Shown here piece after piece: positions 1 through 5,915 of a stretch of 9,136 nucleotides of DNA (its first letter is position 1; every line of letters starts with the position of its first letter). The stretch spans positions 1 through 9,136 of the forward strand of contig CAZSMK010000043.1 of the NCBI GenBank assembly GCA_964608095.1. Reading direction: 5' to 3'. Source of the DNA: CAZSMK01 sp964608095 (GTDB lineage: Bacteria > Sumerlaeota > Sumerlaeia > MWCT01 > JAGHBZ01). Below the pieces are notes generated by a model. It did no database searches, was not told the origin of the DNA, and worked only from the letters and a program-made list of their open reading frames with translations. The translations under genes were made by a program, and so were the position numbers.

Positions 1-491
1 TAAGACGTATTTTCGAGTATCACGGCGCTGAACATAAAACCGTATACGCATTTGAAGAAAAGGGAGAGGTGACGGTCGATTCCGCCCGGCAATATGGAAC
101 CGCACACCCACGCTGCGGGACATCGTTCATAGCGGTGGTCATTCTGGTCAGCATAATTGTATTCGCTTTGATTGCGCAACTCGTTGCACTGATCTGGCCC
201 TCTTTCACTACCCTCCCCTTTGTGGTTAAAAAGATTATTCTTATCGGGTTGCACATCGTTTTTCTTCCCCTGGTGGCGGGGACTTCTTATGAAGTTATAA
301 AACTCGCCTCAAAGTATTATGCTAAATCATGGATTTTCCGCCTGTTTGTCCTTCCGGGCATGTTGTTCCAGAAGATTACGACAAAAGAACCGGACGATAG
401 TCAACTGGAAGTAGCCATTGCGTCGCTGTATGCGGCTCTTGCCTTGAAAGACACCAAGGAGGCAACATCATTCGTGGAAGGTAACCCTTAA
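1..491 (+). CDS. DUF1385 / YqhQ-family membrane protein (3' part)
   Basis: This is the C-terminal 162 residues of a DUF1385 (YqhQ-like) protein. The reading frame is open from base 3 and the gene begins outside the window. Diagnostic family motifs are visible near the left edge: E-Y-H-G-A-E-H-K-T-V-Y (residues 5-15 of the visible part) and H-P-R-C-G-T-S-F (35-42). These His and Cys residues could bind a metal, but that is inference. Two hydrophobic segments follow (about 42-65 and 75-98), the second running into A-G-T-S-Y-E. The end of the protein carries P-G-M, Q-K-I-T-T and E-P-D-D-x-Q-x-E-V-A, also typical of the family. About half the usual ~300 residues are missing to the left. The biochemical function of the family is not known to me. 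The stop TAA shares its last base with the prfA ATG, so translation of the two is probably coupled. Confidence 0.9.
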   Translation, partial: RRIFEYHGAEHKTVYAFEEKGEVTVDSARQYGTAHPRCGTSFIAVVILVSIIVFALIAQLVALIWPSFTTLPFVVKKIILIGLHIVFLPLVAGTSYEVIKLASKYYAKSWIFRLFVLPGMLFQKITTKEPDDSQLEVAIASLYAALALKDTKEATSFVEGNP

Positions 492-1561
492 TGATAGATT
501 TGAAAAAACGCATGGAAGAAATCGCCGAAAAGTACCGAAACCTTGAACTCGAACTCTCCCAACAAGGCGCAAGGAGCAATCCCGAGTACTATACAAAGAC
601 GGTGAAGAGGTATCAGGAACTCGGTGAAGTGCTCGCAAAGTGGAAAGAATATAAAACAACGGAAAAACGTTACGAGGAAGCAGAATCGTTAATTGAATCA
701 GAGGATGAAGAACTCGCTCAGCTGGCTAAAGAGGAGTTCGAGCAGCTGCGTGAGAAAAAAGACGAGCTCTTCAAGGGGATACAGCTATCGCTTTTACCTG
801 AAGACCCGTTTGCAAACAAAAACATAATAATGGAAATCCGCGCAGGGACTGGTGGAGAGGAGGCCGCACTCTTTGCCGCCGACCTTTATAAAATGTATAC
901 TCGCTATGCCGAGAAGGAGTCGTGGAAGACCACCTTGATAAGCGCAAACGAGACACCGCTCGGCGGGTTCAAAGAAATAATTTTCAGCATCAAAGGGACG
1001 GATGTGTTCAGTAAATTGAAATATGAAAGCGGCACGCATCGAGTGCAACGCGTTCCCGAAACCGAGGCGAGTGGGCGAATACATACATCGGCTGCCACCG
1101 TTGCCGTTCTCCCTGAAGCCGACGAAGTCGACGTGGAGATAAAACCGGAAGATCTTCGAGTGGATACATTTCGCTCATCGGGACACGGCGGTCAACATGT
1201 CAACGTAACCGATTCAGCGATTCGTATTACCCATTTACCCACCGGTCTTGTGGTCAGCTGCCAGGACGAACGTTCCCAGATAAAGAACAGGGCAAAGGCG
1301 ATGAAAGTTTTGCGCGCGCGCTTACTGAATATGAAGCGCATGGAGCAGGAACAACGAATATCCGAAAACCGGCGGAAACAGGTGGGAACCGGTGATAGAA
1401 GCGAGCGGATACGCACCTACAATTTCCCCCAAAACAGAGTTACTGATCACCGAATCGGTCTTACCCTTTACCAGCTGGAAAAGATCATGGAGGGCGAGAT
1501 AGACGATATCATAGACGCTCTGGCGCTGGACGAACAAAGCAGAAAACTTCAGGAATTGTAA
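491..1561 (+). CDS. prfA: Peptide chain release factor 1 (RF1)
   Basis: This is the class I release factor that reads UAA and UAG in the ribosomal A site and triggers peptidyl-tRNA hydrolysis. At 356 residues it is full length. It has an N-terminal coiled-coil domain (about 1-100), then G-T-G-G-E-E-A-A-L-F, the stop-codon tripeptide P189-E190-T191 (the RF1 PxT motif; RF2 would have SPF), and the catalytic G233-G234-Q235. The tail R-T-Y-N-F-P-Q-N-R-V-T-D-H-R is diagnostic of RF1/RF2. The residue before GGQ is His (G-H-G-G-Q) instead of the common Ala; I recall the same variant in Thermotoga RF1. The ATG overlaps the DUF1385 stop by one base, and a GGAAGG stretch at 476-481 is a suitable ribosome site 9 bases upstream. 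The methyltransferase gene prmC, which modifies the GGQ glutamine and often neighbours prfA, does not follow. Confidence 0.98.
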   Translation: MIDLKKRMEEIAEKYRNLELELSQQGARSNPEYYTKTVKRYQELGEVLAKWKEYKTTEKRYEEAESLIESEDEELAQLAKEEFEQLREKKDELFKGIQLSLLPEDPFANKNIIMEIRAGTGGEEAALFAADLYKMYTRYAEKESWKTTLISANETPLGGFKEIIFSIKGTDVFSKLKYESGTHRVQRVPETEASGRIHTSAATVAVLPEADEVDVEIKPEDLRVDTFRSSGHGGQHVNVTDSAIRITHLPTGLVVSCQDERSQIKNRAKAMKVLRARLLNMKRMEQEQRISENRRKQVGTGDRSERIRTYNFPQNRVTDHRIGLTLYQLEKIMEGEIDDIIDALALDEQSRKLQEL

Positions 1562-1597
1562 CCGGCGTTACATCTTTTAACGTCACCGATATTTCTG

Positions 1598-1626
1598 TTG
1601 AATAGTTACGTGCAAAATGGTTTAAG
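1598..1626 (+). promoter_or_regulatory. Candidate sigma-70-like promoter upstream of pta
   Basis: In the 121-bp gap between prfA and pta, TTGAAT (1598-1603) and TTTAAG (1621-1626) are separated by exactly 17 bases. Each matches its consensus at four of six positions. The gap also holds a 7-bp hairpin (1564-1570 with 1578-1584, one G-T pair) that has no following T-run, so it is not a convincing terminator. A strong ribosome site AAGGAG (1670-1675) lies 7 bases before the pta ATG. Together these suggest pta can start its own transcript, but the match is weak. Confidence 0.25.
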
Positions 1627-1682
1627 TAATTTTCCCCTTTGTCTTTAAAATCATACAGATTCTTTTCATAAGGAGAAATATT

Positions 1683-2681
1683 ATGAACGTAATCGAAAGC
1701 ATTATTGAGAAAGCGCGCAAGAATCAGAAGCATATTGTTTTGCCTGAAGCGGAATATGACGAACGAGTCTGCGCTGCAGGACGGACACTCCACGACGAAA
1801 AGATAGTAATGCCCGTTCTTCTTGGTAATCCGGAAAAGATAAGTGAAACCGCCGCAAAAGCGGGAGTCAAGGTTGATGATCTTACCATTATCGATCATGT
1901 GAACGCGCCGGATTTCAAGGAATTTGCCGATGAATATCGTGAAATCCGTAAGAAAGAAAACTTGAGCGAAGAGCAGGCACAAGAGGTGATGAGGAATGCA
2001 CTTTATTATGGAGCGATGATGGTCCGAAAGGGTAAAGCGGCGGGCATGACGTGCGGCGCTGCAAACACAACGGGAGATGTGCTCCGTGCCGCCATAAAGT
2101 GTCTGGGTACACAGCCGGGGATAAAGACCGTATCCAGTTCATTTCTGATGATTGTGCCGGATTGTGAATATGGTGAACACGGTATATTTGTATTTGCGGA
2201 TTGTGCGGTTAATCCCGATCCAAACCCGGAACAGCTGGCTGATATCGCCCTCTCCTCTGCTTCGACCGGAAAAGCCCTCCTTGGTATAGAACCTCGTGTG
2301 GCGATGTTGTCATTCTCCACAGCGGGAAGTGCAAGTCATGCGCTTGTTGACAAGGTGAAAGAGGCGACGGAATTAGCGCGCAAGAAAAATCCCGATTTAA
2401 AAATCGATGGCGAATTTCAAGCCGACGCCGCTATCATCCCCTCGGTGGGAAAGAAAAAGGCGCCGGATAGTACAATTGCCGGTTCGGCTAACGTGCTCAT
2501 TTTTCCCGACCTCAACGCCGGCAATATCGCCTATAAACTGGTGCAACGCCTCGCAAAAGCAGACGCTATAGGACCCATAATTCAAGGCTTATCAAAGCCC
2601 GTAAACGACCTTTCTCGTGGATGCAGTGTGGACGACATCGTGCAGGTCGCCGCAATCACGGCGTTACAGTCTATGTTGTGA
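1683..2681 (+). CDS. pta: Phosphate acetyltransferase
   Basis: This enzyme interconverts acetyl-CoA plus phosphate with acetyl-phosphate plus CoA in the cytoplasm, normally paired with acetate kinase for ATP formation or acetate uptake. At 332 residues it is the short, single-domain form, without the N-terminal P-loop/DRTGG region of enterobacterial Pta. The opening I-V-L-P-E-A-E-Y-D-E-R, the central G-A-A-N-T-T-G-D-V-L-R-A, the D-A-A-I-I-P stretch, and the end N-D-L-S-R-G-C-S-V-D-D-I-V are all hallmarks of the PTA/PTB family. S311, R312 and D318 correspond to the catalytic Ser, Arg and Asp of the Methanosarcina enzyme. The start is fixed by AAGGAG seven bases upstream. No acetate kinase gene lies in the window. 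The next gene starts 11 bp after the stop, so they are probably cotranscribed. Confidence 0.97.
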   Translation: MNVIESIIEKARKNQKHIVLPEAEYDERVCAAGRTLHDEKIVMPVLLGNPEKISETAAKAGVKVDDLTIIDHVNAPDFKEFADEYREIRKKENLSEEQAQEVMRNALYYGAMMVRKGKAAGMTCGAANTTGDVLRAAIKCLGTQPGIKTVSSSFLMIVPDCEYGEHGIFVFADCAVNPDPNPEQLADIALSSASTGKALLGIEPRVAMLSFSTAGSASHALVDKVKEATELARKKNPDLKIDGEFQADAAIIPSVGKKKAPDSTIAGSANVLIFPDLNAGNIAYKLVQRLAKADAIGPIIQGLSKPVNDLSRGCSVDDIVQVAAITALQSML

Positions 2682-2692
2682 TATTTGTTTAT

Positions 2693-3568
2693 ATGAAACG
2701 TAACTCATATATTTTCGCCGCTTCAGCGGTTCTTATCTGGATTTGCGTTTACACCATACTGTACGTTATTGCTCCAGCCGTTCCCTCGTTTGACACACGA
2801 AGCATAATGCTGCGGGGAAAGTATCTTCTTCCCATGGTATCCGGACTTCTCCTCTTGTTCACCACCCTCTTCATCCTCAGCGTTATGCCTTTTATCAAGT
2901 TAACTTATGACAAAATTCTGGTTGGCCTTTTCCTGCTGGTTATAATTGATAGATACTCATCAAAGTTGGATTCCACAGGGTATATATGGAGTTTTCTTGT
3001 CAGCGATATTTCCATAATCTTTATTGGAGTGCTTCTGGGAAAATTGCTTGCAAACCAGGTGCGGCATCGAAGCTGGATCATTCCTATCGCGCTGGTCGCA
3101 ATGGTTGCCGATATATGGAGCGTCTCATACGGGCCTGCATACTACATTACCACGCAGCCGCCCCAGGTGATGCGTCATTTTCTCCTTTTCTATCCGTTGC
3201 TCGGCGCAACCACAATTGAGGCAACCACTATCCCCTACTGGCTGAGACCTTTTATAGGCATGGGCGACGTGATATTTCTGGCCCTCTATCTCGAACTGAC
3301 GAGAAAATTCGAACTGCACACGCTCTATACCAGAATCTCAATGGCTGTTGCTATGTTGGTGCCGATTTCTCTTGCTTCCTATGCCGAGAAAGGGATTCCC
3401 GCTTTGCCGTTCATGTCCGCCATGTTCATCTTTCTTAATTTTCGCTATCTCGAGTTAAGAAAAAAGGAACTCGTTCAATGTGCCATTTTCATTGCCGTCT
3501 TGGTGGTTATTCTCCTTATAATATATCTTAATCCTGTTACACGGGATTTTCTTAGCCTTGAACGCTAA
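2693..3568 (+). CDS. Polytopic membrane protein with presenilin-like D / GxGD / PAL motifs
   Basis: The 291-residue protein has about eight or nine membrane segments (roughly 7-28, 44-68, 74-87, 97-119, 127-149, 187-203, 215-231, 236-252, 261-280). Three motifs lie in presenilin order: D140 within a membrane segment in D-I-W-S-V; G189-M190-G191-D192 followed by V-I-F at the start of another; and P236-A237-L238-P239 at the start of the second segment after that. Known GxGD intramembrane aspartyl proteases (presenilin, signal peptide peptidase, archaeal homologues) use two Asp and a PAL motif arranged this way. Differences are an Ala instead of Tyr before D140 and an extra hydrophobic segment after PAL. 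Prepilin peptidase is less likely because the Lys typical after its GxGD is absent. The function is inferred, not proven. I chose the ATG at 2693; a GTG at 2678 overlapping the pta stop is possible, and neither has a clear ribosome site. sppA follows after 22 bp. Confidence 0.85.
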   Translation: MKRNSYIFAASAVLIWICVYTILYVIAPAVPSFDTRSIMLRGKYLLPMVSGLLLLFTTLFILSVMPFIKLTYDKILVGLFLLVIIDRYSSKLDSTGYIWSFLVSDISIIFIGVLLGKLLANQVRHRSWIIPIALVAMVADIWSVSYGPAYYITTQPPQVMRHFLLFYPLLGATTIEATTIPYWLRPFIGMGDVIFLALYLELTRKFELHTLYTRISMAVAMLVPISLASYAEKGIPALPFMSAMFIFLNFRYLELRKKELVQCAIFIAVLVVILLIIYLNPVTRDFLSLER

Positions 3569-3590
3569 ACTTAAAAGGAGCGCATGAATC

Positions 3591-4613
3591 ATGAAAACTA
3601 CAACAAGGTTTATGGTACTACCTATTCTCATGATAGGCTTATTGTATTCGCAGGGTTGTGTTGTGCTGTTGGGACCAAGTTTGCCTTCTTTTAAAACGGC
3701 ATATAGCGAAACCACCGTAAAAAAAGCCGACCATTTCTATACGATGAACAAAATCCTGCTCCTTGATATTTCGGGCGTGATTACCAAAGATTACGAGAGT
3801 TCAATATTGGAACGGAGCATTCAAGACGACCCCATTGCCGACATAAAAGAAGCTTTGTCGAAGGCAAAGGAAGATAATTCTGTAAAAGCCGTGATATTAC
3901 GAATCGACAGCCCCGGAGGTATGGTCAGCTGGTGCGACATGATTTATCGCGAGATCAAACAATTCAAGGAAGAGACCGAGAAGCCCGTTATCTCATCCAT
4001 TATGAGCGTTGGCGCTTCCGGCGGCTATTACATAGCGCTTGCTGCGGACCGCATATATGTTTCACCCGGAGGCATAACCGGAAGCATCGGTGTAATCGCA
4101 GTGTTTATCAACCTCGAGGAGCTTGCCGACAAGGTAGGCGTGACAGCACAAATCATAAAATCCGGCGACAAAAAAGATATGGGTTCGTTATGGCGGGAAC
4201 TCACGAGCGAAGAACGGGAAATTTTGGAAGGTGTCATCAACGAATATTATGGTAAGTTTCTGGAAAAAGTAAAAACAAACCGACCGGCTATACAAGAATC
4301 AACTCTTGAGAAAATGACCGACGGCAGGATTTTTACCGCGGAACAGGCGAAGCAAAGCGGCTTCATCGACGGCATTGCGTATCTGGATGAAGCCATCGAG
4401 CATGCCAAAGATCTTGCCGATATCGAAGACGCACGGGTAGTAATGTACTACAGAAGGTTTGAATATAAAAACAACATATACAGCGCATTCCCGGGAGGTT
4501 TTCCCTCAGGGCTTATTCCCAACGTTAATTTGATCAACGTTGATATGAGCAGATTAATTCCTACACTGGGACCTGGCTTTTACTATCTCTGGTATCCGGG
4601 AGCAGCCAAATAA
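3591..4613 (+). CDS. sppA: Signal peptide peptidase SppA, 36-kDa type (S49 serine protease)
   Basis: SppA is a membrane-anchored protease that degrades signal peptides left in the membrane after secretion. At 340 residues this is the short single-repeat form, as in Bacillus, not the 67-kDa tandem form of E. coli. An N-terminal hydrophobic segment (about 7-22) is followed by the conserved L-R-I-D-S-P-G-G. The serine nucleophile is S143 in G-A-S-G-G-Y-Y, then G-S-I-G-V, and K-S-G-D-K-K-D, where K195 is spaced 52 residues from the serine exactly as in the Bacillus Ser/Lys dyad. The anchor ends S-Q-G-C, loosely like a lipobox, so lipidation at C23 is possible but not canonical. AAGGAG at 3575-3580 supports this ATG, 10 bases downstream; an ATG at 3583 is out of frame. 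It sits directly after the presenilin-like gene. Confidence 0.96.
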   Translation: MKTTTRFMVLPILMIGLLYSQGCVVLLGPSLPSFKTAYSETTVKKADHFYTMNKILLLDISGVITKDYESSILERSIQDDPIADIKEALSKAKEDNSVKAVILRIDSPGGMVSWCDMIYREIKQFKEETEKPVISSIMSVGASGGYYIALAADRIYVSPGGITGSIGVIAVFINLEELADKVGVTAQIIKSGDKKDMGSLWRELTSEEREILEGVINEYYGKFLEKVKTNRPAIQESTLEKMTDGRIFTAEQAKQSGFIDGIAYLDEAIEHAKDLADIEDARVVMYYRRFEYKNNIYSAFPGGFPSGLIPNVNLINVDMSRLIPTLGPGFYYLWYPGAAK

Positions 4614-4661
4614 GGGTCGAGCTTCGTTAAGAATTACGACTCCCTGAGCGTACCATCTGGT

Positions 4662-5723
4662 ATGACCTTCGAAAAAATACTGATAAAAAGCGTGAGCTGG
4701 GTAGGCGATACAATCCTGACCACGCCTTCGATTCGTCTGTTGCGTCGAAGCTTTCCCGACTCCAGAATCGTCGCTATCGCACGTCCCTGGGTTGCAGACC
4801 TCCTTTTGGATAACGCGGACATTAACGAGGTATGGGTCGAGAATGAGTCGAAAAGTATCGGCTCGTTTCTCCATGCAGCCCGGCGTATTAGAAAAGAACA
4901 GTTTGATCTCGGAGTGGCATTTCCCAATTCATTTATCGCCGCGGCATTACTCTGGGCTGGAGGTGTAAAATACCGCATAGGCTATAATCGCGACGCAAGG
5001 GGGTTTTTGCTCTCTCAAGCGGTGAAGGTCACGCCTGATATTCTCCGCGTTCATCAGGTGGAGTATTACTTAAATATTTTACGTGGGATATGCGACGTCG
5101 ATAGTGCGGAACGGAAACTCGTCTTACCCATAAATCCTGAAGCGGAAAAAGAGGTACTGAGCCTCCTGCATGAAGTCGGGCTTGATCCCGATGCCGGTCG
5201 ACCTTTGATCGGGCTGAATCCCGGCGCCTTTTATGGTTCTGCGAAACGCTGGATGCCTGAACGGTTCGCCGCAGTCGCGGATTACGTTTATACGCGCTAT
5301 GATGCAGGTGTTATTATCACAGGGACGAAACAGGAACGTTTTATTGCGGATGAGGTCGTTGCCAATTCGAAAAAAGCGAAGAGTTATAACATGGCAGGCA
5401 AAATATCGTTGAAGCAACTTATCGCCCTGCTCAACATGCTCGATCTTTATATTACGAACGATTCAGGCGCTATGCACATTGCCGCTGCCGTTGATATACC
5501 CATTATCGCAATATTCGGCTCGACCGATTGGAGAACCACCTCGCCCTATAGCGCTAAAGCCACCATCGTTCGAAAAGAAGTTGATTGCGCGCCTTGCCTT
5601 AAACGCGAGTGTCCCCGAGATCATAAATGTATGAAGTTGATTCAGGTCGAGGACGTAACCAGGGAAGTCGATTCTATGCTTTCCATAGAGCGGACAGCGC
5701 CCGGCGAGACCGATAGGGCTTGA
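4662..5723 (+). CDS. waaF: ADP-heptose--LPS heptosyltransferase II (GT9)
   Basis: This enzyme transfers L-glycero-D-manno-heptose from ADP-heptose onto the LPS inner core at the cytoplasmic face of the inner membrane. The protein is 353 residues, normal for GT9. The opening I-K-S-V-S-W-V-G-D-T-I-L-T-T-P matches the acceptor-side loop of WaaF. N-P-G-A-F-Y-G-S-A-K-R-W-M-P carries the donor-binding Lys, and T-N-D-S-G-A-M-H (D267, H272) is the second nucleotide-sugar signature. A Cys cluster C309-x2-C312-x4-C317-x5-C323 near the end is conserved in this branch. The start has no clear ribosome site, and no other start codon lies in frame between it and the sppA stop, 48 bp upstream. It tells us the organism makes a heptose-containing LPS. 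Heptosyltransferase I or another GT9 member is a less likely alternative. Confidence 0.94.
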   Translation: MTFEKILIKSVSWVGDTILTTPSIRLLRRSFPDSRIVAIARPWVADLLLDNADINEVWVENESKSIGSFLHAARRIRKEQFDLGVAFPNSFIAAALLWAGGVKYRIGYNRDARGFLLSQAVKVTPDILRVHQVEYYLNILRGICDVDSAERKLVLPINPEAEKEVLSLLHEVGLDPDAGRPLIGLNPGAFYGSAKRWMPERFAAVADYVYTRYDAGVIITGTKQERFIADEVVANSKKAKSYNMAGKISLKQLIALLNMLDLYITNDSGAMHIAAAVDIPIIAIFGSTDWRTTSPYSAKATIVRKEVDCAPCLKRECPRDHKCMKLIQVEDVTREVDSMLSIERTAPGETDRA

Positions 5724-5850
5724 AACCTTCGCCCCGATTCATCTCTTGGAATGCTCGTGAGGGCTCGAGTTGAACATTTCTCCAAGATTTCCACGGACTT
5801 CCGACTTATTTCTCTCCATCGTCTCCTTAACAAAATCACCGCAGTATGCT

Positions 5851-5878
5851 TTGACAAGGAAGCCAACATTGAAGTAAT
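5851..5878 (+). promoter_or_regulatory. Candidate promoter for the GH31 gene
   Basis: A perfect -35 hexamer TTGACA (5851-5856) is followed after 16 bases by AGTAAT (5873-5878), which matches the -10 consensus at four of six positions. Transcription would begin about 10 bases on, leaving a short leader before the GH31 start. It lies in the 180-bp gap after waaF, the longest same-strand gap in the window, which is where a new transcription unit would be expected. Confidence 0.35.
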
Positions 5879-5905
5879 GTTGCGATAATTTATCCAAAAA
5901 ACTAT

Positions 5906-5910
5906 GAGGA
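5906..5910 (+). promoter_or_regulatory. Ribosome binding site deciding the GH31 start
   Basis: GAGGA lies 5 bases before the ATG at 5916. The earlier in-frame ATG at 5904 has no purine-rich site upstream, and its own codons form part of this site. A third ATG at 5940 has only AAAGAG before it. This favours 5916. Confidence 0.4.
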
Positions 5911-5915
5911 AAACG

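Noticed and set aside
1564..1584. 7-bp hairpin just after prfA as a terminator.
   Set aside because: The stem is short with a G-T pair and is not followed by a T-run.
1509..1982. 157-codon minus-strand frame across the prfA-pta junction.
   Set aside because: It overlaps two certain genes and their intergenic region, and no recognisable motifs are seen.
2621..2692. Upstream in-frame ATG that would extend the presenilin-like protein by 24 residues into pta.
   Set aside because: It would overlap pta by 61 bp, the added residues are basic and unlike a membrane protein start, and there is no ribosome site.
3250..3300. G-M-G-D as a type IV prepilin peptidase motif.
   Set aside because: Prepilin peptidases usually have Lys two residues after GxGD and no P-A-L-P later; the motif order here fits presenilin better, and no pilus genes are nearby.
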